64,000 nucleotides of DNA, from positions 1-64,000 of the forward strand of contig NZ_BMOD01000018.1 in assembly GCF_014646895.1 (NCBI RefSeq), in the 5' to 3' direction. The stretch's first letter is position 1. Every line of letters begins with the position of its first letter. The translations under genes were made by a program, and so were the position numbers. This document shows, piece after piece, positions 1 to 9,942 of this stretch. The notes beneath the pieces were generated by a model that did not search any database, had not been told where the DNA came from, and worked only from the letters and a program-made list of their open reading frames with translations. Source of the DNA: Deinococcus roseus (lineage in GTDB: Bacteria; Deinococcota; Deinococci; Deinococcales; Deinococcaceae).

Positions 1-97
1 CAGGCTTGTCGGCTCGAAGGGGTATGACAGGCTCATTCTCCCACTTTGGGGACCTGGCCTAACACACAAAAATCTCAGTTAATCCAGGAAGCCAAAG

Positions 98-118
98 TCC
101 CCACCAAGGTAGTGGGGA
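98..118. repeat. Short perfect hairpin at the left edge
   Basis: A 7-bp perfect stem (TCCCCAC / GTGGGGA) with a 7-base loop lies in a gene-free stretch (1-235). Hairpins of this look occur near the right ends of IS200/IS605-type elements, but no tnpA or tnpB coding sequence is visible in the 97 bases to its left, so the assignment is only a suggestion. It could also act as a transcription barrier downstream of the immunity gene that ends at 236. Confidence 0.3.
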
Positions 119-235
119 GGTGGAATGGATAGCAACTGAAGCTGAAAAAACAGCGCTTTACAATAATCCTTTTCTACAAAAGCTGGCTTTTATTCTTTAA
201 GCTTGTCTGGATAGGCACTAGTTATAGTAATACTT

Positions 236-859
236 CTATTCTATATCACCCGTATACAATCTTCTTCTTCGTTCAACTTCGATTTCATCCACTCTGATCC
301 ATTCATCTTCAACAATATCGAATACAATGGGAGTGCTTATCCTTTCGGTGACACCTTCATTATTTACGGCTCGATTGATCATGTCATTGAGATCATCTCC
401 ATGACAGGAAATCACTTGATGATCAAAATCTCCTTTGTAAACAATGCCATCTTCATCTACCAAAACATCAAAAAAATACCCTCTGTCTATGATATAACCA
501 ATCATGCTGACTTGCTTGCCCAATACCCCAGAAAATTTTCTCGTTCTTAATGGGCGATCATCTCTATCATCATCCAGCAAATAATCAAAGACAAAGATCT
601 GGATGTCATCATGATGCATCATGACTTCATCAAAACTTGAGGCGATTTTTGTCAAATTATTTAAAATATCTGGCTCTGTTTCTGCTAGGGTGAAGATGAG
701 GCCGCCGTACAAGCTCAAATAAGCCTCAGCGCTTTCAGAATTAACTATTCCTTCTTCCCGCAGAGAGAGCATGATGCTCTCTCTGCGGTTGTCATCCCAT
801 TTGTGCTGCTGGCTCATCTGGAGGAACAATGCGGATTTTTCGCTGAGCTCGGTCTTCAT
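236..859 (-). CDS. SUKH-3-like immunity protein of the RHS toxin
   Basis: A 207-residue cytoplasmic protein, probably the antidote that binds and blocks the deaminase tip of the neighbouring RHS toxin. The sequence shows a Trp-x3-Arg start around residues 21-26, a small helix, then a YGGL block around residue 50 (the FGGL/YGGL hallmark of SUKH-3 proteins), a central beta-rich half with a VLGKQVSMIGY strand, and an acidic surface typical of toxin-binding immunity proteins. It starts 8 bases after the toxin stop codon, and its ribosome binding site (GGAGATGAC) overlaps that stop, so the two are almost certainly cotranscribed and coupled. The SUKH assignment rests on motif recognition. The position directly downstream of a polymorphic toxin supports an immunity role independently. 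Confidence 0.7.
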   Translation of the reverse strand: MKTELSEKSALFLQMSQQHKWDDNRRESIMLSLREEGIVNSESAEAYLSLYGGLIFTLAETEPDILNNLTKIASSFDEVMMHHDDIQIFVFDYLLDDDRDDRPLRTRKFSGVLGKQVSMIGYIIDRGYFFDVLVDEDGIVYKGDFDHQVISCHGDDLNDMINRAVNNEGVTERISTPIVFDIVEDEWIRVDEIEVERRRRLYTGDIE

Positions 860-867
860 GTCATCTC

Positions 868-3800
868 CTACTTCTTCTTGGGATACATCATGTTCAAGAA
901 TGGCCTGATCTTCTCACAATACTTACAGGCAACCCGAGGGGTCGCATTTCCTTTGGCAAGCTGCTGAGGATAGAAAGTATACAGCTGGTAATCCCCAGGA
1001 TCAGGCTTGCGGGCTGGATTTGCATTGAAACCCTTGTTGAGCGAAGTGAATTCTGAACAGTTTCCACATTGCCATTCTTCAACTTGTTTGTCCTTGTTGG
1101 CTTTGGTCGAAAAGTTGATCAACTTTTGAGTCTTTGGGTTCACATTTCCTTTTAACAATTCGCCAGGAAGTCCCAGGTGCCATTCGCCAGTCACAGTATC
1201 ATAGGCAGCCGTAATGGACTTGTGATTGCTTAAGTCAATCCCTAGCCTCTTTGCTTCTGCCAATAAGAATTTCACAGCCTCTTCTGGATTACAGTTATGG
1301 ACCAACCAGCCCTGATTGCCCACAAAGAATGTATGCGCTTCCTGGACCTCCAGATTGTACATGGTTCTGGCTTGCTGGATGGTGTTGACATACTTGACTT
1401 CACCCAGTGTGCCATCGGCCTGCTTGAGTTTGTCCCCCACTTTCAGGTGTCCAGCTCCGACCCACCTGTCCGAGAGGTCCGGGTGACCCTCAGGTTGGGG
1501 TCTGGTTTCACTGTCTGCAGCCTCCATAACATAGAAAGGGTGCTCAGGAGTGGTGGTGAGGTAATCCAGCTTTTTGCTCTCAGGATCTTCAATCACCAGT
1601 CCAGTCAGTACAGGATCCTGGTTCTCAAACACCCTGCGGATCGGGTAGTACCCCTGTTCCCCAGTTTGCTCATTGAAACCCAGTACCAGGGTGCCCACCG
1701 TCAGGGCATGAATGGGGATGGTTCCATTCGGGGTTAAAACTGGGGTGGTGGCATCAAAGGACTGCTTCAATTTGCAACATGGTGCAATACACAGTTTGAG
1801 CAATCCAGAGGCCGCACTTTCTTCCAGATCTCCAGCGATGTTGGCCAGGGTCTTGGAATTGAAGAGTTTGGTGAACCCGCCTGCGATGCCAGGACTCATG
1901 TTCATGGCCATGGCCCCAAAGTTCATTTCGGGTCCATCTCCGAGGGCTAGCAGGTTCACATTGCACATGCGAATGCCACGATTTTCGCAGAGGATGCCCA
2001 GCATTTCTTCGAGGTCATTTCCTACTTCTCGGATGAATTTTCGCTGGCCCAGAGAAGTGGAAAGGTCATAACGCTGTCTTGCACTGAAGGATTTCAAGCC
2101 TAGGGTCGCGGCACGGTGCAATTGTTCTTTATTGATGAGACCGTTGGACATTTGTTCATGGATGCTTTGCAAACCCAGAGCGATTTTATCGTGGTTGGTT
2201 TGCCCCAGGGCCTGAATCACAGTGAACATGTCGAGGGCACCAGAGGGACCAAATTGTGCGAAGGCCATGTCGAGGAGGTCTTTGCGGGCCAGGTTCCATT
2301 GGTCTTTGGATTCTCCCAGAGCTCTGCGTTGTTCGCAGAGGGTTTGAGCGACATCATCATCCAGACCTTTGGCAATCCCTTCGCAGTATTTGTCAGCAGC
2401 TTCTTTTTCCGATAAGGTGAAGGCCACAAATGGAGCATCTGGATTTTCTACAGAAGGCCCCTCAGGTGAAACCACCCCAGAGCCCGCACCAGAGCTTCCT
2501 CCCGCACCAGTTTCTCCGCCCCCGATGTTGGGATTGAGTTCACTGTCCGGTGCGACCACACCCGAAGATCCTGCACTGCCCGAGAGGTTCGGATTCAACT
2601 CTGGGGTGGGTAAGGTCGCTTCAGTCAATCCCACACTGCCCGAGGAATTGAGTTCAGCATTGTCTGCGACGTTGCTGGCCCCCAGAGCGTTGGAATTCAC
2701 ATCGGTCAAAGGAACGGGAGGACCGTATTCGGTGGGGTCCACAGGTTCTGCTTCAGGATCTTGCTCATTTTTGGGATCTGGGAGAGGGTTGCTGAAGGCA
2801 GACATGCCGGTGGCGTTCTGGGTGATGGAATCAGCGGGTGCGACCACATCACTGCCTGGCAGGAAAGGATTGCTGAAAGCATCAGAGGATGTGACACTGC
2901 TGGCCCCCAGGCCCACCTCACTGCTGGGAATTGGAGCTTTGAATTCAGACTGCTGGTCATCTTTTGCAGGAACAGTGAAACGCACCACCGGATCCCAGCT
3001 GTTGGCATCCAGCATGGAATCTGCAAGTGTAAAAGACTGATCTTTGACACAATACAGGTGGTCGCAGTATTTGGAGGTCTGGTTCCAGCGGTAGCCTGTG
3101 GAAAAGGACAGATTGAGCGGATTGTTGTCAATGTAGACAAATTGAACAGAACCATCCGCATAAAAATACTTCTTGTTGTTCAAATTTAAAGATTTGATCT
3201 GGCTGCCTTCCACGTTGATCAGTGCATTGCCAAAGCCAATCGTGTTGCCTGCAGGGTCATAAACAAAATGATCAAGCTCACCACTGAAGGTAGCAGGGGT
3301 GCAATACCCAAAAAAGGGTTGCCAGGCGCAATTGGCGTCGGTGGACTGTGTCTTGAAAAACTGGGTGGGTTTGCCATCGGCAGAATAACGCTTGTAGAAT
3401 CCATCTTCCTTTTTGAGGCTTTTGTTGACGGAACTGCCAAGGGGTGATGTTCTGTTTCCGTCGGGCAAATCCAGTTCCTGTGACCACTGGGTCAACACTT
3501 TCTGCAGACGGTTGCCTTTTGAGTCAAGTGAATATGTGAACTCTGCAGTTTTTGGAGGTGTGGTGACAGCGATGCGTTTGCCGTTTTCATCCAGTTTGTA
3601 GGTGATTTTCCCTGAATTGGGCACCATGTACTTGTCCTGGTAAACAGTGCCATTGATGTCTCTGAACTGAGAGCTGGCCACCAGATCCGTTCCAGCGGTG
3701 ACAGTTTGCGTTTCATTTTTTGGAACGCAGCCACTGAAATCTGCTCCAACCCCATTACTGTCCCAGAAACCTTGTGCATATGCATGGTTTGCAGGCGTGG

Positions 3801-6800
3801 TGGGTGCGCCACCTGCAGTGCAGTCATAATAGGAAAACTTTGGCACACTTGTTGCAGAATCAGGTGGGTAGGCTTCTGGAGAATTGATTTTTAACTCACC
3901 ATAGGCATCATAAGAAAAGCTTTCGAAGGGCAATTCATTGACGTAGTAGCGGTTACACGGGGTGGAATTCTCGCAGGTGGTTTCTATTTTGGTGTATCTG
4001 GGAGGCAGGTTTTTGGTGGTGACTTTTTGGGACTTGGAGTAAGAGTGGATTTTCAAAGAGTAATTCTGGGCTTCGGTGCCACCTGCATACATGCCGTCAT
4101 CAGGCCACTGCTCCACCGGACGGGTGTACTCGTTGCATGCCTTCCCCTGGGTGGAAGGAGAAATAAAGGCTGACGTTCCGGCAGGTTGAGGGTAAGCATG
4201 AGTGATTTCTCTCGCGGCCTGTCCATCGACCGTGAAGATGGTGCAGGTGCTGTGAACAATTTCAGGATACTGGAGGTTCTGGACCGTTGTGATGTTGCGC
4301 AACGCATCCACAGAATTGACCACCCTGTATTCGCCTTTGCCAGTACGCACATCCAGGTAACTGGACATGCGACCCATCCGGTCATACACGATTTCTTTCT
4401 GACTTCCCGATTCGGTTCCACCATCAAAGAGGCTGCTGGTGGAAGAGTTGGATTTCATTTTGCCGTCTTTGTAGTACTGGTAGTCCACCTTCATGTTGTT
4501 CAGCAAACTGCCGTTGCCACGGTGCCTGTCTTGAACCGAATGACTGGTGATCAGGTCCAGGTTGTTGTACTGGGTGTTTGAGACATTGTAGACAGATCCA
4601 AGATCACCAGATGCCTCCTGGCTGTACAGCACAGGCACATCGATAATCTGTTTGGTCTGGTGTCTGGTGGCCGAATACTCATAAACATACGAGTTCAGGG
4701 GTGTGCTGGACCCGGGAGCAAAGTCTTTCATGGTCAGCAAGTTGCCCACCAGATCGTAGGTCCATTTTGTGTCGTAGGCGCTTTGAGTGGCACCATTGCT
4801 GGTCAACACGCTGCCGTTGCGCTGCATGTTGTCGTAGATGCGTGGGTCTCCGCTGAAGGTCCTGCTGGTCCTCAAGTTGCGGCCATCGTAGGTGTTTTCA
4901 GCGGTGTATTCCACCAGGCGATCAGTGAATAATCCGTTGGTTTTGCGAATGGAGCCCCGGGATGTTTCCTTCTGGATTAGCCCATCTGAGGTCAGTGCGT
5001 ACATGGTGAGGTTGCCTGCAGCGTCGGTCAATTTGGTCAGGTCAGACTCGCCCTGTTGAACATTTCCCCGGTAATCGTAGGTGGTGTCTGCTGTTTTTTT
5101 CCCATCCAGGCGGTATACAAAGTACCGGTAATACTCATCGGTGGTCCTGGCAGGATCGTATGCGCGGGTTTCCGCGATGGTGTTGCTCAGGGTGTTGTAA
5201 ACGTGTTTGGTGGTGTACTGGCTGCGGGTTTCAGACACCAGATTTCCCAGCAGGTCGTATCGGAACCTCAGAATGGGGTGGTCGCCAGGTGTAAATCCTG
5301 CGGCCGTGTCCACATTGACGGCTTCCTGACTGGCTGTGGTGCTGGTGCTGCGCGGCCAGTGGTGTTCAGTCAGCACATGGCCCATCTGGTCGTAGTCTTT
5401 GGCGACGTCAAATTTTTCAGGGTTCTGGCTGTAGATTTCCTGTCCCTTTGAATCATAAGCATGAACGTTGATGGCTTCATAGTTCTGCGAAGGCAGTTTT
5501 TCGGTGAGCGGTTGTCCGCTGCCATTGTAGGTGTAATTGGTGATGGCCAGACTGCCTGAAGAGGCATCGGTGTCCATGAGTGCTCTGGTGATGCTGCTGG
5601 GGTACTGGCGTCCGCTGTAAGCTAGGGACTGGGTGGTGACCATTGCGCTGTAACTGGTGGGGATCCACTGCGCAGACAGTGCAGCAGGAGCAAAAGGCGT
5701 CACTGAAGAGCCTCCTCCAGTGTTTGCCCCCACGTCGGGTTCCAGCACTTTCTGCAGCAACCCGTTGGGACGGTACACATACAGCTTGCGAACCATCAGG
5801 TCCTTGTTGCTGTTGGGCTGCATTTCTGCGGTCACGTTCCCCAGACGGTCGTAGGTTTTGCGGAATTCATACCCGTTGCCATCGAAACTCTGGAACACCC
5901 GACCTGCACCATCAAACGACTGGTAGGTGGTCACTTTGGGGGTACAGGGAGCCTCAGAGCAAACATCGCCAGTTTTGAAGATGTCTTGCTCGGTCTGCCA
6001 GGGGTTCCCGGCCGGGTCATACACCGCTCTGGTGCTGTAGCCACGTGGGCTGATGGTTTCTTTCACCTGATCGAGCGCCGTGTATTTGTACTCGGTGACC
6101 TTGAAATCAGATTCATTCAGAGTTGGAGCTTTGGCGTAAAATCCTGCACTGTCCAGCGCTTTTGTCAGGTCTCCGATCAGCACCCGGTCATGGGTTTTTC
6201 GGCCAAACAGGTCATAGCGGAATTCGGTGTAAGGTCTGCGGGCATCCACATACCCATTCCAGCTTTTGGTTCTCAGTGGGGGATCGAGTTGCCGGAGCAG
6301 TTTGCCTACAGAATCGTACTTGTAATACGTGCTGAGCCCGCTGCTGGAGGAATCCCCCAGGTCGTTGTAATCCTGCAGCCTCAGGTCAATTTTCTGCACC
6401 ACCCGGCCCCAGCTGTCGTACTTGAAGCTGATTTTTCCGCCGTCCGGACTGGAGGTTTGTGTCACCTGTCCCAGCACATCCAGCGTGTTGGTGGTGGTCA
6501 GCGTCTGGTTGACGTCCCCACCCACCACGCCCGGTCTGGAGCCCTGCACGGTTTCGGTGATGACTTCAGGTTGCCCGGTGATGTGGTACCTGGTCTTCTT
6601 CTCTCCGTACTTGCCACTGGTGCTGTTCTGGTCCAGGAACCATTTCTCACTGACGGGTCGGTCCAGACTGTCGTACTGGTACTGCCGGATGAACCCGTCC
6701 ACGGTTTGCTGGCCTGGGCGGCCATACAGGTCGTATGTGAACTGGGTGTTCTTGTAGGGGGTGGACACGGTTTTGCCGTTCCCCTCTCCCCACACCTCCT

Positions 6801-9771
6801 GGATGACCTGCCCCAGTGAGGGTCCCAGAGCGCTGGAGTACAGATATTGGGTGGTGTTCGCGGCCGTGCCTTCCCAGCTGGAGAACAGTTCCCCAGTGCT
6901 GCCGTAGAGCTGCATCTGGTCTTTGAGGGTGAGGGGGGTGCTGCCGGATTGCAACTGCTGGGTTCTGGACCAGATGTGTTGCCCGAAACCATTGTTGGTT
7001 TGAAAATCACGGGTGTAGGCGTAGGTGGGTGCACCGCTTTTGGTCACGTTTGCGACCAGCACGTTCTGGTCCCCTGTCCCACCCGGGCCGTAGTGGGTGG
7101 TTTGCTGGGGGACACCCAGGGCATCGTAATAAATTTCTGTGGTGCTCAGGGGTGTTTTGCCTGTTTCGTAACCGTACAATTTGCTGGTTGCGGGCTGGTC
7201 TGCGTACTGGATGATTTTTGCGGGGTCGGTGCCGGCCTGGCTGGCACTGCCGGTGTCGGTCACCACCCACTGGTTGAAGCGGACGGGTTGCACCGTGTTG
7301 TTGGGGTAGGAAAGCTCCGTGCTGGTTTTGGGGGTTTCCGTGCCCCCCACCACTGCCCCGCTTTCCAGGGAGGTGGTGCGGCCCTGATCGTCGAGAAGTG
7401 TACGGTTGTACTGCGTGACCACGGTGGCTTCAGTGCCATCACACGCTGGCACCGTGGTGGTGTATGGGCTGGCCGTGACGCACTGCTTCACCAGCTGGCT
7501 GTTCACGTGAAACCTGGAAGTGGAGGTGGAAGCGTAACCGTAGTCGTAGGTGGTCAGTTGCCCGGAGTAACCGTAACTGCTGTCTGTTGCTCCCCAGGTG
7601 GCTGTGGTGGCAGGCAGGTTATCGGGGGTGTAGGTGGATTTGGTGTGGGTTTCCCAGTCGCCGAGCACCGGTGGATTCATGCTGCTGGACAGTTTCTCCC
7701 CTGAAACCACCGGGGTTTCCGATTGGATGGCCCAGGTGTAGGCGCCTTCTCCGGCGTACCCGTTGCCGGTTCTGGTGAACTTGATGATGAGTTTGTCATA
7801 GGTTCCGTTGTCGGTGCGGCTGGTGCCGGTGACTTCCAGCAGGACCTGATCACTGAAGTTTTTGACCACCACCTTGCTGCGGTCTGCCGTGACCACAGTG
7901 GCCCCTTTGACGCCCCAGCTGGCCCCGTTGTTGTAATCGTCCCCGGTGAGGGTGGCATTGAAGGTCAGTTGGTCCAGGCCATTGACAGTTTGCCCGGCGG
8001 TGAGGTTGAGGTCCACATCGATGGGCAGGGGACTGGTGGCGGTGACGTTGATTTTGGGGGCTTTGTAAACGGTTTGACTGATCACGTTGCCCCGACTGTC
8101 ATACCCGTAGTGGGTGCTTTTCCCGCCGGGTTCAATCACCGCTGCAGTGAAACCGTTGGGGTAGTACTGGTACGTCCACCTGAGGGGCGTGCTGGAGTTG
8201 CCGTTCACGGGATCTTTGACATCCACTTCATGCTGGGTGATCTGTCCCGATTTGTCGATTTCAAAGCGTTCCACTTTGTCCGTGCCGTCTTGCACCGTGA
8301 CCTGGAAGCCTTTGGAGAGGTCGGTGGGGGTGCTGCCGTTCAGCGGGGTGTAGGTGTAACTGAGGTTTTCTCCGCTGTCACTGTTGAAGGTTTTGATTCT
8401 GGGGGGGTTGTTGTCATCATAGGTGTACCTGTAGGTGTCCACGGCCGTGTTGCTTCCCCCGTCTGCGCGCAGCAAGGGTTTTTCCAGCGTGCCAAGCACC
8501 ACATGTCCACTGGTGGTTTTGCTGTAAGTGAAGGTGAAAGTGCGGGCCATGTACCCGCCTGCAGTGCTGTTGCCCTGCTTGAAGGCAGTGTCACTGCACA
8601 CTTCTGTTCCGCTGTAATTGTCCTGGCTTCCTTCCAGGGTGGGATCGCCGCAAGCAGTGTTCACTGCGCTGGGGCTGGGTGCAATTCGCCCTGTCTGGGC
8701 GATGTACATCACCTGTTTGACCAGCAACTGACCGTACTGGTAGGCGTAAGAAAAGCGGGTCTGGCGAATCCAGCTGCTCTGGGTGTTCTGCACAAGTTCA
8801 TTGATGGCCAGCAGCACCGGGGGTTCTGAGCTGCTGGTGGTCGTTGTGCGGTTGAAGGCATCCCAGCTGAAGGTGGTTTTGCGGCCCCATTCGTCTTTCA
8901 CTTCGGTGATCAGACCGAGTTTCTTCCAGCTGGCATTGGTGTGGTAGGTGATCTCGGTTTTGGGGGATGCCCCGGTGCCGTCTTTGTCGTTGCTGAGTTC
9001 AGCCCGGTATTGCTGGGAAAGGTTCTGCTGGTAATCGACGAACTCATCGTCCCGGTAGAAGGTGCTGCGGTTGCCACTGTGGTCGTAGTGGTGCGCCACC
9101 CACATGGGGGTGCCGTTTTCCAGGATTTTCACCAGCACCAGGTACTGTTCGGTCACCTGGGTGCCGGGGGTGCTTTCACTGGCATAAATGGCCAGGGTGG
9201 CATTGGCGTAGTTGTTGCTGCCATCGCTGTTGGTTTTGAACAGGACAGGGCTCCCTGTGCTGTAACGCTGAATCCAGTAAGGAAGCTTGGGGTCATTGAA
9301 GGTGCTGATGGTTTTGGGGTTGTAGCGGGTTCCACTGCCGTCGCCTGAATACAGGGTCCAGCCTGCTGCGAGTTGTGCACCGCTGGGGAGCTGGGTGTAG
9401 CCTGCGAGCCGTTTCCGGCTTTGCAAATTCCAGTTGCTTCCGGCGATGGTTTTGTCGGCTTTTTCGTCTTTTTCTTTGCTGGCATCCAGAACATTGTTTC
9501 TGGCCAGACTGCCGGTGTCGACATAAACGTTTCCGGTGGCGAGGTTGATGGCGTCACTGACGTCTCCGAAGCCGGGGGTGTTGAAGGCGAGGACTTCGAT
9601 GGGGAGGTCACTGACCCCTGCTCCAGGTCGGGCGTAGAGGCTGGGACTGGCCAGGGCCAGTGGAACAAGCTGCTGGAGCAAGAAAAAGAGGGCGAAGGTG
9701 AGGCCCAGTCTCTGTCTTGTTCGTTCTTTGAGAAGGGGGGTGCCTTTGCGATTTCTGAGATAAAAATGCAT
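868..9771 (-). CDS. Secreted RHS/YD-repeat polymorphic toxin with Hint and deaminase tip
   Basis: This 2967-residue protein begins with a basic stretch and a hydrophobic signal sequence cleaved near ALA-SP (about residue 41). YD-type repeats (YDxxGN and relatives) fill roughly residues 280-1950 and should form the hollow RHS shell. A low-complexity Pro/Ser/Gly linker follows (about 2330-2520), then a Hint domain (about 2671-2825, ending VHNC) that would release the C-terminal tip. The last ~140 residues carry a CGNCSE motif (2902-2907) and a CKYC motif (2949-2952), matching the zinc-binding and catalytic Glu pattern of YwqJ-like nucleic-acid deaminases. The first Hint residue, usually Cys, is Ser here. 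The ATG at 9771 places the signal peptide correctly. The SUKH-like gene downstream supports a toxin role. The toxin substrate is inferred from motifs only. Confidence 0.88.
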   Translation of the reverse strand: MHFYLRNRKGTPLLKERTRQRLGLTFALFFLLQQLVPLALASPSLYARPGAGVSDLPIEVLAFNTPGFGDVSDAINLATGNVYVDTGSLARNNVLDASKEKDEKADKTIAGSNWNLQSRKRLAGYTQLPSGAQLAAGWTLYSGDGSGTRYNPKTISTFNDPKLPYWIQRYSTGSPVLFKTNSDGSNNYANATLAIYASESTPGTQVTEQYLVLVKILENGTPMWVAHHYDHSGNRSTFYRDDEFVDYQQNLSQQYRAELSNDKDGTGASPKTEITYHTNASWKKLGLITEVKDEWGRKTTFSWDAFNRTTTTSSSEPPVLLAINELVQNTQSSWIRQTRFSYAYQYGQLLVKQVMYIAQTGRIAPSPSAVNTACGDPTLEGSQDNYSGTEVCSDTAFKQGNSTAGGYMARTFTFTYSKTTSGHVVLGTLEKPLLRADGGSNTAVDTYRYTYDDNNPPRIKTFNSDSGENLSYTYTPLNGSTPTDLSKGFQVTVQDGTDKVERFEIDKSGQITQHEVDVKDPVNGNSSTPLRWTYQYYPNGFTAAVIEPGGKSTHYGYDSRGNVISQTVYKAPKINVTATSPLPIDVDLNLTAGQTVNGLDQLTFNATLTGDDYNNGASWGVKGATVVTADRSKVVVKNFSDQVLLEVTGTSRTDNGTYDKLIIKFTRTGNGYAGEGAYTWAIQSETPVVSGEKLSSSMNPPVLGDWETHTKSTYTPDNLPATTATWGATDSSYGYSGQLTTYDYGYASTSTSRFHVNSQLVKQCVTASPYTTTVPACDGTEATVVTQYNRTLLDDQGRTTSLESGAVVGGTETPKTSTELSYPNNTVQPVRFNQWVVTDTGSASQAGTDPAKIIQYADQPATSKLYGYETGKTPLSTTEIYYDALGVPQQTTHYGPGGTGDQNVLVANVTKSGAPTYAYTRDFQTNNGFGQHIWSRTQQLQSGSTPLTLKDQMQLYGSTGELFSSWEGTAANTTQYLYSSALGPSLGQVIQEVWGEGNGKTVSTPYKNTQFTYDLYGRPGQQTVDGFIRQYQYDSLDRPVSEKWFLDQNSTSGKYGEKKTRYHITGQPEVITETVQGSRPGVVGGDVNQTLTTTNTLDVLGQVTQTSSPDGGKISFKYDSWGRVVQKIDLRLQDYNDLGDSSSSGLSTYYKYDSVGKLLRQLDPPLRTKSWNGYVDARRPYTEFRYDLFGRKTHDRVLIGDLTKALDSAGFYAKAPTLNESDFKVTEYKYTALDQVKETISPRGYSTRAVYDPAGNPWQTEQDIFKTGDVCSEAPCTPKVTTYQSFDGAGRVFQSFDGNGYEFRKTYDRLGNVTAEMQPNSNKDLMVRKLYVYRPNGLLQKVLEPDVGANTGGGSSVTPFAPAALSAQWIPTSYSAMVTTQSLAYSGRQYPSSITRALMDTDASSGSLAITNYTYNGSGQPLTEKLPSQNYEAINVHAYDSKGQEIYSQNPEKFDVAKDYDQMGHVLTEHHWPRSTSTTASQEAVNVDTAAGFTPGDHPILRFRYDLLGNLVSETRSQYTTKHVYNTLSNTIAETRAYDPARTTDEYYRYFVYRLDGKKTADTTYDYRGNVQQGESDLTKLTDAAGNLTMYALTSDGLIQKETSRGSIRKTNGLFTDRLVEYTAENTYDGRNLRTSRTFSGDPRIYDNMQRNGSVLTSNGATQSAYDTKWTYDLVGNLLTMKDFAPGSSTPLNSYVYEYSATRHQTKQIIDVPVLYSQEASGDLGSVYNVSNTQYNNLDLITSHSVQDRHRGNGSLLNNMKVDYQYYKDGKMKSNSSTSSLFDGGTESGSQKEIVYDRMGRMSSYLDVRTGKGEYRVVNSVDALRNITTVQNLQYPEIVHSTCTIFTVDGQAAREITHAYPQPAGTSAFISPSTQGKACNEYTRPVEQWPDDGMYAGGTEAQNYSLKIHSYSKSQKVTTKNLPPRYTKIETTCENSTPCNRYYVNELPFESFSYDAYGELKINSPEAYPPDSATSVPKFSYYDCTAGGAPTTPANHAYAQGFWDSNGVGADFSGCVPKNETQTVTAGTDLVASSQFRDINGTVYQDKYMVPNSGKITYKLDENGKRIAVTTPPKTAEFTYSLDSKGNRLQKVLTQWSQELDLPDGNRTSPLGSSVNKSLKKEDGFYKRYSADGKPTQFFKTQSTDANCAWQPFFGYCTPATFSGELDHFVYDPAGNTIGFGNALINVEGSQIKSLNLNNKKYFYADGSVQFVYIDNNPLNLSFSTGYRWNQTSKYCDHLYCVKDQSFTLADSMLDANSWDPVVRFTVPAKDDQQSEFKAPIPSSEVGLGASSVTSSDAFSNPFLPGSDVVAPADSITQNATGMSAFSNPLPDPKNEQDPEAEPVDPTEYGPPVPLTDVNSNALGASNVADNAELNSSGSVGLTEATLPTPELNPNLSGSAGSSGVVAPDSELNPNIGGGETGAGGSSGAGSGVVSPEGPSVENPDAPFVAFTLSEKEAADKYCEGIAKGLDDDVAQTLCEQRRALGESKDQWNLARKDLLDMAFAQFGPSGALDMFTVIQALGQTNHDKIALGLQSIHEQMSNGLINKEQLHRAATLGLKSFSARQRYDLSTSLGQRKFIREVGNDLEEMLGILCENRGIRMCNVNLLALGDGPEMNFGAMAMNMSPGIAGGFTKLFNSKTLANIAGDLEESAASGLLKLCIAPCCKLKQSFDATTPVLTPNGTIPIHALTVGTLVLGFNEQTGEQGYYPIRRVFENQDPVLTGLVIEDPESKKLDYLTTTPEHPFYVMEAADSETRPQPEGHPDLSDRWVGAGHLKVGDKLKQADGTLGEVKYVNTIQQARTMYNLEVQEAHTFFVGNQGWLVHNCNPEEAVKFLLAEAKRLGIDLSNHKSITAAYDTVTGEWHLGLPGELLKGNVNPKTQKLINFSTKANKDKQVEEWQCGNCSEFTSLNKGFNANPARKPDPGDYQLYTFYPQQLAKGNATPRVACKYCEKIRPFLNMMYPKKK

Positions 9772-9942
9772 AACACTCTAATTTCTCACATTTAAATCTC
9801 AGTTTCAATTCAGTGACATAGGGGATTCCATCCAAGTGTAAGGTTTTACAAATGTTTACGAAAATATGCAATGAATGCCACTCACAAATGACCTTTTTCA
9901 CCGATTGCCAAGACTCCATGAGCAGTACAACAAGCTGTGAGA

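Noticed and set aside
1297..9795. Many long open frames opposite the RHS toxin
   Set aside because: They are shadows of the GC-biased toxin frame: Gly/Val-rich, no ribosome binding sites, no recognisable motifs.
9821..9860. GGGG-initial sequence ahead of the Tn3 transposase as its left inverted repeat
   Set aside because: It starts like a Tn3-family end, but no inverted partner was found in the sequence downstream of 12924, so it cannot be supported.
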